This document shows, piece after piece, positions 44,870 through 54,043 of a stretch of DNA of 64,000 bases. Each line of letters starts with the position of its first letter. Position 1 is the stretch's first letter. The notes under the pieces are model-generated. The model saw only the letters and a list, made by a program, of their open reading frames with translations, was not told the DNA's origin and did no database searches. The position numbers and the translations under genes are program-made. The DNA is from JAAUTT01 sp038213375 (GTDB taxonomy: Bacteria; Bacteroidota; Bacteroidia; Bacteroidales; JAAUTT01), in NCBI GenBank assembly GCA_038213375.1, contig JBBQTB010000019.1, positions 1 through 64,000 of the forward strand. The letters are read 5' to 3'.

Positions 44870-46411
44870 ATGAAGAAACTGGTTAAACTGTTCAAACGGG
44901 TATTCTCGAAAAAAAGAATGATTACCTGGATAATTATTGGTACCGTTGTAGGTTGCATTTTGTTATTTAAAATCAGCGACAAGGCAATTAAATATACTTC
45001 AACCGATGATTATTGCATATCGTGTCACATTCATCCGCAAGCCGACCAGAGTTGGAAGCTTTCTCCACATCATAAAAACCGGTCCGGGGTTTCGGCTCAT
45101 TGTGTTGATTGTCATCTGCCCCCTAAAGATCATGGCTACTTGTTAGGCAAGATAAAGCATGGTTTGAAAGATGCTTATGGTTTTTATTTTAAGGATAGTG
45201 CCAAAATTAACTGGGTAGAGAAAAGGACTCTCGAAAAAGCCAAAGAGTTTGTATATGAGGAATCCTGTCTCAAATGTCATCAAAATCTTTTTCCGGTATC
45301 CTTGTCCACCAATGGATCGAATGCGCATTTGTCATATCTATCCAACAAGGAAAATCTATCATGCATAAATTGTCACTTAAACGTAGGGCATTTTGATAAA
45401 AATTCAAAACACGAACACAACACTAATTTTGGTGTGAATGCAAGTGAAAGTAAGGAAATGTATGCTGAACCTACTCAGGTTGAGCGATTCGAAAATTTTG
45501 TTGAAAAAATTCCTGGTTCTGGTATATCGTTTAATATGGTTGCCATACCTGAAGGGACATTTACCATGGGTAGTCCAAAGGATGAGCCATTAAGACGCTC
45601 CGATGAAGGGCCTATGCATAAAGTGAAGGTTTCCAAATTCTGGATGGGTAAAGTTGAAGTAAGTTGGGATGAATATCTGGCTTTCTTTAAAGCAACTTCA
45701 TCACAGGGGAGAACTGGAGGAGAGAATTTAAAAGTAAAGAATGTGGATGCAATATCCGGTCCCACTCCGCCATGGGGTGCGCCCGATCAGGGATGGGGTA
45801 AAGGATCACGTCCGGCAATTACGATGACATGGCACGCTGCTGATGTTTATTGTAAGTGGTTGTCGAAAGTAACAGGTAAAAAATATCGTTTACCAACCGA
45901 AGCCGAATGGGAATATGCCTGTCGCGGAGGCACCAAATCACCCTATTTCTTTGAAGGAAATCCTAAGAAATTTACTTCGCAGGGTTTCTTTCGAAGGATA
46001 ATTGGTCCAGATACTGCAAACATAAACTCGATGGTAGTTTATAAAGAAAACAGTCCGTCAAAGACTCAGGCACCAGATGCCGTAAAAGCAAATCCGTTTG
46101 GTTTGAAAAATATGCTGGGAAATGTGGCTGAATTCTGTTCCGATTATTTTTCACCGGATTTTTATAAAACTGCAAAAGGTAAAGAAATGATTAACCCCAA
46201 AGGTCCGCAAATGGGTAGCGAGCATGTTATAAGAGGCGGTTCATTTAAAAGTGATGCCAAGGATGCACGAAGCGCTGCCCGCGATTTTACGAAAACGAAA
46301 GCTTGGTTGGTTACAGACCCTCAGATGCCTAAGAGTATTTGGTGGTATTCCGATTGTGTAGATATTGGATTCAGGGTTGTGTGTGAAGCAGATGAAAATA
46401 TTGGAAAATAA
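44870..46411 (+). CDS. NrfH/NapC-like tetraheme cytochrome fused to a SUMF1-type domain
   Basis: This 513-aa protein has an N-terminal membrane helix (about 17-34), then four CxxCH sites: CISCH (49), CVDCH (78), CLKCH (133) and CINCH (165), as in NapC/NrfH quinol dehydrogenases. From about 218 a SUMF1/formylglycine-type fold begins (FNMVAIPEGTFTMGSP), with LPTEAEWEYACRGG and GNVAEFCSDYF. The FGE active cysteines are absent: the site reads RGGSFKSDAKDARSAARDF. It is therefore not a sulfatase activator. It may pass electrons between the quinone pool and periplasmic partners. It is 14 bp upstream of the first Tat oxidoreductase, so clearly in one operon. Confidence 0.85.
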   Translation: MKKLVKLFKRVFSKKRMITWIIIGTVVGCILLFKISDKAIKYTSTDDYCISCHIHPQADQSWKLSPHHKNRSGVSAHCVDCHLPPKDHGYLLGKIKHGLKDAYGFYFKDSAKINWVEKRTLEKAKEFVYEESCLKCHQNLFPVSLSTNGSNAHLSYLSNKENLSCINCHLNVGHFDKNSKHEHNTNFGVNASESKEMYAEPTQVERFENFVEKIPGSGISFNMVAIPEGTFTMGSPKDEPLRRSDEGPMHKVKVSKFWMGKVEVSWDEYLAFFKATSSQGRTGGENLKVKNVDAISGPTPPWGAPDQGWGKGSRPAITMTWHAADVYCKWLSKVTGKKYRLPTEAEWEYACRGGTKSPYFFEGNPKKFTSQGFFRRIIGPDTANINSMVVYKENSPSKTQAPDAVKANPFGLKNMLGNVAEFCSDYFSPDFYKTAKGKEMINPKGPQMGSEHVIRGGSFKSDAKDARSAARDFTKTKAWLVTDPQMPKSIWWYSDCVDIGFRVVCEADENIGK

Positions 46412-46425
46412 TACGATAAATTAGT

Positions 46426-47775
46426 ATGGAAGCAAATTCGAAAAATATTGATAGAAGGAAGTTTTTAGAATCTACGGCGCTTGCCGGTATGGGAGTTATT
46501 GGTGCTGGCATGGTTCTCGCATCATGCAAAAAGACGTTGGATAATAAGGCATTGGCTCTTCCTCCCATCATGAAAGGCGCTCCCAAAGGGAAAAAACTCA
46601 GAGCAGGATTAATAGGAGCCGGTAATCGCGGTACAGGAGCCGCTTTAAATTTTATTAGTTGCGGACCCGATTTGGAAATTGTGGCATTGGCTGACGTTTT
46701 TCAGGATAAGGTTGACAATTGCCGTGAGCGATTTGCCAAATACAAAATGAATATTCCGGCAGAAAAATGTTTTGTTGGTTTCGATGGATATAAAAAATTG
46801 ATGGCATTGGATGATGTTGATGTCGTAATTTTGGCAACACCACCGCAATTTCGTCCGGAGCATTTCGAAGAAGCCGTGAGAACCAACAAACATATTTTCA
46901 TGGAAAAACCAGTGGCTGTTGATCCTGTCGGAATTCGTTCCATTATTGCTACTGCAAAAAAGGCACAAGCACTTGGACTGAACGTTGTTACAGGAACACA
47001 GCGTCGTCATCAGGAAGATTATATTGAAACTTATAAGCAGGTTGCTAACGGGGCAATTGGCCAGATAACATCGGCAAAAGCATATTGGAACCAGGCACAC
47101 GTTTGGTTTCGTACCCGCGAAGAAGGATGGTCGGATATGGAATATATGATTCGGAACTGGAATAATTTCTGCTGGTTATGCGGCGATCACATACTTGATA
47201 CTCATGTTCACAACATCGATGTTATTAACTGGTTTTTAGGAAAGCATCCTGAGACTGCCATTGGTTACGGTGGCCGTCACCGCAGGGTAACAGGTGATCA
47301 GTACGATTTTTTTAGTATCGATTTCGATTATGGAAACGGCGTATTCTCGCATAGCATGAGTCGTCAAATTGATGGTTGCTCCAATGAAACCGGTGAAATG
47401 GTAGTTGGTACAAAAGGCTATACCAATTGCCGGAATTTTATCTGGAATCTGGATGGTTCAGTAAAATGGGAATTTAAATATCCAAATGACGAAAACGGCA
47501 ATCCGATGAGCCAAATAAAAATACCGGGGTATGCTCAGGAGCACATGCACCTGGTACATGCCATTCGCACCGGAAATTATGTAAACGAAGCGGAACAAAC
47601 TGCCATATCTACGCTCACAGCCATTATGGGCAGAACCGCTGCATATACCGGAAAAAAAATCACCTGGGATGAAATCTTTAAATCGGACATGGATCTGGGG
47701 CCTTCAAAAATCGAATTTGGTGCTGTTGACATGAAGTTTGAAGTGCCTATTCCGGGAACACCTGTTAATGTATAA
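46426..47775 (+). CDS. Tat-exported Gfo/Idh/MocA oxidoreductase, likely lipoprotein
   Basis: This 449-aa protein has a twin-arginine motif DRRKFLESTA and a lipobox-like LASC at residues 28-31, so it is a Tat substrate that may be lipidated. The Rossmann site is GLIGAGNRGTGAA, the EKP motif is FMEKPVAVDP, and the active-site His/Asp cluster is in DTHVHNIDVINWF. It probably oxidises a sugar, cyclitol or glycoside in the periplasm with bound NAD(P). It sits between the cytochrome fusion and a second member of the family, which suggests successive or paired reactions. Confidence 0.9.
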   Translation: MEANSKNIDRRKFLESTALAGMGVIGAGMVLASCKKTLDNKALALPPIMKGAPKGKKLRAGLIGAGNRGTGAALNFISCGPDLEIVALADVFQDKVDNCRERFAKYKMNIPAEKCFVGFDGYKKLMALDDVDVVILATPPQFRPEHFEEAVRTNKHIFMEKPVAVDPVGIRSIIATAKKAQALGLNVVTGTQRRHQEDYIETYKQVANGAIGQITSAKAYWNQAHVWFRTREEGWSDMEYMIRNWNNFCWLCGDHILDTHVHNIDVINWFLGKHPETAIGYGGRHRRVTGDQYDFFSIDFDYGNGVFSHSMSRQIDGCSNETGEMVVGTKGYTNCRNFIWNLDGSVKWEFKYPNDENGNPMSQIKIPGYAQEHMHLVHAIRTGNYVNEAEQTAISTLTAIMGRTAAYTGKKITWDEIFKSDMDLGPSKIEFGAVDMKFEVPIPGTPVNV

Positions 47776-47814
47776 TAATTAACAACTTTATATTTTTTAC
47801 TTAAAACTAACATT

Positions 47815-49119
47815 ATGAATTCTTCACGAAGAGAATTTCTTAAAAGGTCAACTTCTGCCGCCGTTGGAGCTCTTATCCTGCCACAGATTATCCCTTCTTC
47901 AGCTCTTGGATTGAATGGAACGACGCCACCAAGCGATCGTATTGTAATGGGTTCGATTGGAGTTGGATCTCAGGGAACAAGCAATATGAATGGCTTTCTG
48001 AAATTTAAACAAGTTCAGTATGTTGCTGTTTGCGATGTCGATAAAAAACACATTGAGTCAGCCAAAGAAAAAGTTGATAGTACTTATGGAAACAAAAATT
48101 GCCGTACTTATGGTGATTTCCGTGAATTTCTTGAAAAAGAAAAGCTTGACGCTGTATGTCTTTCTTTGCCTGATCATTGGCACTCCATCATATCTGTTTC
48201 GTGTGCAAATAAAAAGCTCGATATTTATGGAGAGAAACCTCTAGCACGGAGCATTCATGAAGGTCAGGCCATTTCTGCCGCGGTGCATAAAAATAATATT
48301 ATCTGGCAAACAGGAAGTTGGCAGCGTTCGGTGGAGAATTTTCGTCGAGGTGTCGAATTAGTGCGCAACGGACGTATTGGAAAAATAACACATGTGGAAG
48401 TAGGTTTGCCCGATGGAGGAAGGTCAATTGGAACACCTCCAGTAATACCAGTACCGGAAGAGCTGAATTGGGAATTCTGGTTAGGTCCGGCTTTAAATGT
48501 CCCTTATCGTGGTGTTAGCCACTGGAACTGGCGCTGGATTCAGGATTATTCGGGAGGTCAGTTAACTGACTGGGCCGGTCACCATATTGATATTGCGCAC
48601 TGGGGATTAGGATTTGATGGCACTGGCCCTGTATCCATTGAGGGGAAAGGAGTTTATCCACGTGAAGGAATCTATAACACTGCCGTAGAATACGATTTTA
48701 ATTGTGTATATAAGGACGGCACAACCATGAGGGTTGCGAATGCTTCACGACAGAAATATGGCATGGGTACTGTTTGGTATGGCGACAAAGGATGGCTGCG
48801 TGTTGATCGTGGCGATATTATTGAAGCTTCGGATCCAAAAATTCTGAACGAAAAAATTGGTGAAAATGAAATTCAGGTTTACAAAAGTACCAACCACCAA
48901 CAGAATTTTCTTGATTGTATAAAGTCACTCAATGAAACAATAACACCTGTGGATACCGCATTGCGTTCCATTTCAGTTGGTTTGCTTGGTGAAATAGCTA
49001 TGTTAACCGGCCAAAAAATTCAATGGGATCCTGAAAAACAGGAAATTATTGATAATAAAATGGCAAGTCGTTTACTTTCACGTCCCTATCGTCAACCATG
49101 GGTTTTACCACTTATTTAA
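47815..49119 (+). CDS. Second Tat-exported Gfo/Idh/MocA oxidoreductase
   Basis: This 434-aa protein has the Tat signal SRREFLKRSTSAA and a Rossmann site GSIGVGSQGTSNM. The EKP motif is YGEKPLARSI and the family block is QTGSWQRSVENF. The catalytic-type sequence DWAGHHIDIAHWGLG follows. It is different enough from its neighbour to act on a distinct intermediate. It is 39 bp downstream of it and 11 bp upstream of the ThuA gene, in the same operon. Confidence 0.9.
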   Translation: MNSSRREFLKRSTSAAVGALILPQIIPSSALGLNGTTPPSDRIVMGSIGVGSQGTSNMNGFLKFKQVQYVAVCDVDKKHIESAKEKVDSTYGNKNCRTYGDFREFLEKEKLDAVCLSLPDHWHSIISVSCANKKLDIYGEKPLARSIHEGQAISAAVHKNNIIWQTGSWQRSVENFRRGVELVRNGRIGKITHVEVGLPDGGRSIGTPPVIPVPEELNWEFWLGPALNVPYRGVSHWNWRWIQDYSGGQLTDWAGHHIDIAHWGLGFDGTGPVSIEGKGVYPREGIYNTAVEYDFNCVYKDGTTMRVANASRQKYGMGTVWYGDKGWLRVDRGDIIEASDPKILNEKIGENEIQVYKSTNHQQNFLDCIKSLNETITPVDTALRSISVGLLGEIAMLTGQKIQWDPEKQEIIDNKMASRLLSRPYRQPWVLPLI

Positions 49120-49130
49120 TCTGAACTATC

Positions 49131-50348
49131 ATGAAAAAAAATATTTTATTTACATTTCTATTTATTTCTATCTTGGTTTTTTTTAACGCTTGTAAGGAAA
49201 AACATGCATACAAGGCATTAATTGTAACCGGCCAAAATAACCATAACTGGCAGGCAAGTTCTCCCATTTTAAAACAATTGCTTGATCAAACCAAGCTGTT
49301 TACCACCAATATTATCGAAACTCCTGCACCAGGAAAGGATATGAGCGTCTTCAATCCCGATTTTGCAAAATACGATGTTGTGGTTCTTGATTATAACGGA
49401 GATGCATGGCCAGAAAAAACGAGGGTTTCATTTGTCGAATATGTTAAAAACGGAGGCGGTGTTGTTGTGTATCATGCAGCTGATAATGCATTTGTGAACT
49501 GGAAAGAATACAATGAAATAATAGGTTTGGGAGGATGGGATGGCCGCACCGAAAAAGATGGTCCTTATGTTTATTTTAAGGATGGGAAACAGGTTTGTGA
49601 TTCCACTCCCGGAAGAGGTGGTTCGCATGGTGCCAGACATGAGTTTACTATTCAGATCAGAAATACGGAACATCCTATAACCAAAGGGTTGCCAGCTAAA
49701 TGGCTACATGCTGAAGATGAGTTATATAGCCAGCTTCGCGGCCCGGCAAAGAACATGGAAATTCTTGCTACTGCATATGCCGATACAGCCAAAGGTGGAA
49801 CCGGACGGGACGAACCTATGTTATCCATCATTTCTTATGGAAAAGGACGAATTTTTCATACAACACTAGGTCATTGCGGAAATGGTGATAAAAAATTTCC
49901 TGCCTTGGAATGTGCAGGATTTATTACAACATTTCAAAGGGGTACAGAATGGGCTGCCAGCGGTGTTGTAACCCAGATTATTCCCGTTGATTTCCCAAAT
50001 TCTGCCGGTACAGTGCAATGGGCTGAATATAAACCATTATCTTTGGATGAAATAATTAGCAATATTGAAAAATACGATGTTTCCAAAAGTCGTAAATATT
50101 TGTACGATTTGCAGAACCGCATTCGAAATTCTGAAGGAAACGCAGAAACTCTTTTAACGTATGAGAAGCTGATGGTTAAAATTCTTGAAAGCAGCGAAGC
50201 AACTCTCGATGCTAAAAAGTTTGTTCTTAGGGAATTGAGCTGGATGGGATCAGACTTTTGCATTCCACAAGTCAAAAAACTTGAGTCATCAGCTGACTTG
50301 AAAGATGAGGTTAAGTTTGCTTTAACACGCATTCAATCATTAAAGTAA
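49131..50348 (+). CDS. ThuA-domain lipoprotein
   Basis: This 405-aa lipoprotein (FFNAC, Cys21) has a ThuA domain (about 26-285). Its glutamine-amidotransferase-like fold is visible in YKALIVTGQNNHNW, YDVVVLDYNGDAWP and GGGVVVYHAADNAF, with GKGRIFHTTLGHCGNG near its end. A helical tail (about 300-405) follows. ThuA proteins were named for trehalose utilisation. In Bacteroidota they often accompany Gfo/Idh/MocA and DUF1080 genes and may remodel keto-sugars. The precise reaction is unknown. Confidence 0.85.
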   Translation: MKKNILFTFLFISILVFFNACKEKHAYKALIVTGQNNHNWQASSPILKQLLDQTKLFTTNIIETPAPGKDMSVFNPDFAKYDVVVLDYNGDAWPEKTRVSFVEYVKNGGGVVVYHAADNAFVNWKEYNEIIGLGGWDGRTEKDGPYVYFKDGKQVCDSTPGRGGSHGARHEFTIQIRNTEHPITKGLPAKWLHAEDELYSQLRGPAKNMEILATAYADTAKGGTGRDEPMLSIISYGKGRIFHTTLGHCGNGDKKFPALECAGFITTFQRGTEWAASGVVTQIIPVDFPNSAGTVQWAEYKPLSLDEIISNIEKYDVSKSRKYLYDLQNRIRNSEGNAETLLTYEKLMVKILESSEATLDAKKFVLRELSWMGSDFCIPQVKKLESSADLKDEVKFALTRIQSLK

Positions 50349-50357
50349 AAACTAAAA

Positions 50358-51287
50358 ATGCTTTCGCTGGTAATTCCTATTTATAACGAAAAACACCTTA
50401 TTAATGAGTTAGTAAGCAGAATAGTAAAAGCTATTGAACTGTTTACTACTGATTATGAGATCATTTTTGTAGATGACGGAAGTACTGATGGAAGTTTACC
50501 AGCTTTGTTAAGTTTTTATCAGGAAAATGAACACATAAAGGTACTAAGTCTTTCGAAAAACTTTGGACATCAGCCCGCATTTACAGCCGGTTTGGAATAT
50601 TCGAAAGGAGACATTATTGCCATGATGGATGGCGATTTGCAGGATCCTCCTGAACTACTGGCCGACATGTTCAGGAAGATTCAAGCAGATGGTTTTGACA
50701 TAGTTAGTGGCAAACGAACTGGAAGAAAAGGAAAATCACCCCGTAATTTGTTTACCTGGATGTTTCATTTATTATTTGGTAGTGTTGCAGGATTGAAAAA
50801 TATAGAAAATACAGGCAACTATTCCATGATGACCCGCAATGCATTAAATGCGTTGTTGTCGATGAAAGAAAAAAACCGGTATTTGCCTGGTTTACGGTCG
50901 TTTATTGGCTACAAACACGGATACGCTGAATATATTCGCGACGATCGATACAATGGGAAATCAAAGATGAGTTTCTATAAATTAATGGTTCTAGCCACCG
51001 ATGCAATTTTTGCTTTTTCAAGATTCCCAATCCGGTTTTGCATGATCCTTGGAATGATTGGAACCATAGTTTTTATGGTGGCAGGGATGTATGTTCTTAT
51101 TGCTAAATTTTTCGGTCTTGCAATTATAGGTTGGTCATCTACATTATTAAGCATCTATTTTTTAGGTTCGGTGCAGATGATTTTTATGGGGATTGTAGGA
51201 GAATATGTATATCGGATTTATAAAGAATCACAAAACAGACCACTTTATTTTGTAAAGAAGTTTCATAGTAGGCAGGTAGATGAATGA
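50358..51287 (+). CDS. Family 2 membrane glycosyltransferase (ArnC/DPM1-like)
   Basis: This 309-aa protein has a catalytic domain (1-220) with SLVIPIYNEKHLINELV, FVDDGSTDGS and the metal-binding MMDGDLQDPPEL. Two C-terminal membrane helices (about 225-255 and 260-290) follow. This is the polyprenyl-phosphate glycosyltransferase layout. It overlaps the next gene by 8 bp, so the two act together: this enzyme would make a lipid-linked sugar that the next one uses. Confidence 0.9.
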   Translation: MLSLVIPIYNEKHLINELVSRIVKAIELFTTDYEIIFVDDGSTDGSLPALLSFYQENEHIKVLSLSKNFGHQPAFTAGLEYSKGDIIAMMDGDLQDPPELLADMFRKIQADGFDIVSGKRTGRKGKSPRNLFTWMFHLLFGSVAGLKNIENTGNYSMMTRNALNALLSMKEKNRYLPGLRSFIGYKHGYAEYIRDDRYNGKSKMSFYKLMVLATDAIFAFSRFPIRFCMILGMIGTIVFMVAGMYVLIAKFFGLAIIGWSSTLLSIYFLGSVQMIFMGIVGEYVYRIYKESQNRPLYFVKKFHSRQVDE

Positions 51288-53346
51288 CAGATTATTAAAA
51301 ATAATTTTTTTTGTATTATCTTTTCTGATCCTTGCTGTACTGGCGCTGGTTAGTCGCGATGCAGGAATTTCAGGTGACGAAGGTGTGCATATGAAGCAAT
51401 CGGAAATGGTTTATAGCTATTTCGCTACGTGGGGCGAAGATAAGTCGGCTATTCATACTCCTAAAACTCATTTAAAATATTACGGTCAATCGGTTGATAA
51501 CCTTACCACCATATTAACTCATTGGTTTCATATTGATGATATTTACGGTTTTCGTCATGTGATATGCTCTATTACCGGATGGTTAACTATTTCGCTCACC
51601 GCTCTTTTTGCTGTTTATCTGGCAGGGTATGGTGCGGGAATTTTTGTACTCCTGCTGTTCAGCGTTTCTCCGGTTTTCATTGGCCATTCGCTGAATAATC
51701 TGAAGGATATTCCGTTTGGTTTGGCTTATATTGCAAGTATCTATTTCATTATCAAATTCTTTTCGACAATAGATAAGCCCAATTGGAAAACGGCGCTTTT
51801 ATTAGTTGTAAGCATGGCTTTTGCAGTTAGTATAAGAGCCGGAGGCCTTCTTGTACTCTTCTATTTATGGTTCTTTTTCATTCTTTTTAATGGGATTGGG
51901 TATGTTAAAAACAAGCAGTTCGATGGTAAATACATTCGAAATCAACTGTTTTGGGTATTTGGCATTTCGGTAACAGCGTATTTGTTAGGACTAATTCTTT
52001 GGCCCTATGCATTACAAAACCCGATTATAAATCCATGGAAATCATACCAGTTAATGGCAAATTTTCCAACTACTCTTCGCCAGATTTTTGAAGGACAATC
52101 CTATTGGTCCGATTTACTTCCATGGTACTACTTACCCAAATACATGGCAATTACAATACCTATTATCGTATTTGCGGGCGTTGTATTATTCGTTTTGTTT
52201 TATAATCAGTTTTTTCATTCAAAACAAGCGTTATACTTTTCATTTATTTTGTTTGCCATCGTTTTCCCTGTGGTATTTGTTATCATTAAAAAGTCCAATC
52301 TTTATGGAAGTTGGAGGCACTTTTTGTTTATCTATCCTTGCATCATACTTATTTCAGCTATCGGCTTCTCAAAACTTTTTACTTACTTCCACAATAAATA
52401 TTACAGATGGGTTCTTGTGGTAACAGTAATCCTTTTGCTGATTCATCCGTTTAAGTTTATGATTCAAAACCATCCATATTATTACTTGTATTATAATCAG
52501 TTTGTGGGAGGGTTAAAAGGTGCATATGGAAATTATGAAACTGATTATTATTATCACTCAATGCGCGAAGGATCGGAATGGTTAGCCAATTATTTGGAGA
52601 CAAAAAAAACAAACCATGCAGTGAAGGTGGGAGCTAATTTTTCGATTCGTTGGTTTTTTAGAAATCAAAAGAATGTCGAAACTTTTTACTTTCCTTATGC
52701 TGATAGAAGCAGGCATGACTGGGATTATGAGATAGTGGTAAATAGTTATATTCATCCTGATCAGCTCAAAAATAAAACATGGCCTCCGCTAAATACCATT
52801 CATGTAGTTTATGCTGATAGCGTTCCAATATGTGCCGTACTGGAACGGAGTACGAAAGCTGATTATGAGGGAATTACTCAGTTGGAATCTGGGAATATTG
52901 CTGAATCCATACCTTCTTTAGAAGAAGGTCTAATAGCCTATCCCCAAAACGAATATCTCTGGTACAAATACGCCTGGGCGTTGTACAAAAACGATAAAAA
53001 GAAAGAAGCTGAAAGTGCGTTAAAATCAGGGCTTGAAATTCTACCTTCTGATGAACTTATTCTGCAATTTCTAGGCGATATTGTTTTCGAAAAGGGTGAT
53101 GCGTTGATGGCTGCCAATTATTACGAAAGAGCCATCGTGGCCAATAGTAAATTTTTAAGACCATATGTGAAGCTCGCTAATCTTTATACCAATTCGGACA
53201 GCAAGAAAGCGCGCTCCGTTTTGATGCAGTGTCTTCGTCGGGATTCGAAATATAAACCTGCTATTATGGCACTTGCCGATACTTATCGTAACTCGAATCC
53301 GGAAATCGCGAAGAGATACGATCATTTAGCAGAATCTATAAAATAA
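51280..53346 (+). CDS. GT39-like membrane glycosyltransferase with C-terminal TPRs
   Basis: This 688-aa protein has about 10 membrane helices in residues 1-400. The first loop carries an acidic GT-C motif (DAGISGDEGVHMKQSE). A periplasmic part follows, with at least three tetratricopeptide-like repeats at about 540-680 (for example YPQNEYLWYKYAWALYKN). TPRs suggest interaction with a protein acceptor or complex. It is translated in overlap with the GT2 gene. Protein or lipid glycosylation is likely, and the acceptor is unknown. Confidence 0.8.
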   Translation: MNDRLLKIIFFVLSFLILAVLALVSRDAGISGDEGVHMKQSEMVYSYFATWGEDKSAIHTPKTHLKYYGQSVDNLTTILTHWFHIDDIYGFRHVICSITGWLTISLTALFAVYLAGYGAGIFVLLLFSVSPVFIGHSLNNLKDIPFGLAYIASIYFIIKFFSTIDKPNWKTALLLVVSMAFAVSIRAGGLLVLFYLWFFFILFNGIGYVKNKQFDGKYIRNQLFWVFGISVTAYLLGLILWPYALQNPIINPWKSYQLMANFPTTLRQIFEGQSYWSDLLPWYYLPKYMAITIPIIVFAGVVLFVLFYNQFFHSKQALYFSFILFAIVFPVVFVIIKKSNLYGSWRHFLFIYPCIILISAIGFSKLFTYFHNKYYRWVLVVTVILLLIHPFKFMIQNHPYYYLYYNQFVGGLKGAYGNYETDYYYHSMREGSEWLANYLETKKTNHAVKVGANFSIRWFFRNQKNVETFYFPYADRSRHDWDYEIVVNSYIHPDQLKNKTWPPLNTIHVVYADSVPICAVLERSTKADYEGITQLESGNIAESIPSLEEGLIAYPQNEYLWYKYAWALYKNDKKKEAESALKSGLEILPSDELILQFLGDIVFEKGDALMAANYYERAIVANSKFLRPYVKLANLYTNSDSKKARSVLMQCLRRDSKYKPAIMALADTYRNSNPEIAKRYDHLAESIK

Positions 53347-53373
53347 ATGTTTAATTATAAAAGGTTGATTATT

Positions 53374-53622
53374 ATGAAAAAAGTAGTATTAATGTGTTCG
53401 ATGGCAGGAGTGCTTCTCCTTGGAAATGTTTCAATGTCTGTAGCCCAGGATTCGATTGAGAAAAAAGATACAATATCTGTTGACGCTACTGATCCTGTAT
53501 ACTATAAAGCAGAAGATGAGGCTTCTGAAAAAGGTGGTTCGGGTAAAACCATTGCTATCATTGCCGGCATTGTGGTGGTTGCCGCTGCCGGAGGTTATTT
53601 CTTGTTAAAGAAAAAGAAATAA
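53374..53622 (+). CDS. Small exported protein with C-terminal membrane anchor
   Basis: The Met at 53374 begins a clear signal peptide (KKVVLMCSMAGVLLLGN, cleavage after SVAQ). The upstream Met at 53347 adds nine residues. About 82 aa. The mature part is short and acidic and ends in a membrane helix (TIAIIAGIVVVAAAGGYF) with a Lys-rich tail. It could be a small envelope protein associated with the glycosyltransferases 27 bp upstream. Not recognised. Confidence 0.6.
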   Translation: MKKVVLMCSMAGVLLLGNVSMSVAQDSIEKKDTISVDATDPVYYKAEDEASEKGGSGKTIAIIAGIVVVAAAGGYFLLKKKK

Positions 53623-53624
53623 GA

Positions 53625-53674
53625 GGAATTAAAACTTTGGCGGGAAACTTGTTTCCTGCCAAAGTTTTAATTCC
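53625..53674. terminator. Long-stem terminator after the small exported gene
   Basis: The 24-bp arms (53625-53648 and 53651-53674) pair perfectly but for one G-U, with a TT loop. It lies 2 bp after the stop and likely ends the 44.9-53.6 kb operon and transcription coming from the other side. Confidence 0.8.
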
Positions 53675-53731
53675 TTACTTTCTGCCACTTAACATGTTCG
53701 GTAATTATATACATTTTTGGATAAAAAATTT

Positions 53732-54043
53732 TTACCCTTGCTTAGGTCTGGTTATAAGATATTTCATTATAAGTTTAGTTTCCTGATCATTGCATTTTGT
53801 TTTTTTTTGCATTACAACCATGGCTTTAGCCCATTCTTTTTTTGTGAACTGGTCAGTTTTATATAAATTATGACAACTTCCGCAATTTTTGACATACAAA
53901 TTTCTTCCGATAACAAGCGTATCGCATGCCACTCCTATTCTTTGCGAATCTGCCAAAGTTGGAATATATAATGCCGGTTGGCATGCCACTATTGCAAACA
54001 TGAAAAGATTAAAAAAAAACAACGCTTTGGATTTAAAATTCAT
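53732..54043 (-). CDS. Monoheme c-type cytochrome lipoprotein
   Basis: This 103-aa lipoprotein (FAIVAC, Cys21) has one heme site, NCGSCHNLYK (CGSCH), with possible distal Met in MVVMQKK. The layout fits small class I-like cytochromes in the envelope. Its start overlaps the stop of the barrel gene (54033) by 11 bp, so they are translated together. Confidence 0.8.
   Translation of the reverse strand: MNFKSKALFFFNLFMFAIVACQPALYIPTLADSQRIGVACDTLVIGRNLYVKNCGSCHNLYKTDQFTKKEWAKAMVVMQKKTKCNDQETKLIMKYLITRPKQG

Noticed and set aside
45522..46411. SUMF1 half of the fusion as an active formylglycine-generating enzyme
   Set aside because: The two active-site cysteines are replaced by Ser/Ala-type residues in RGGSFKSDAKDARSAARDF.
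46645..47100. Long minus-strand frames opposite the first Tat oxidoreductase
   Set aside because: They lie entirely inside the plus-strand gene, have no domain signs and poor start context; they are shadows.
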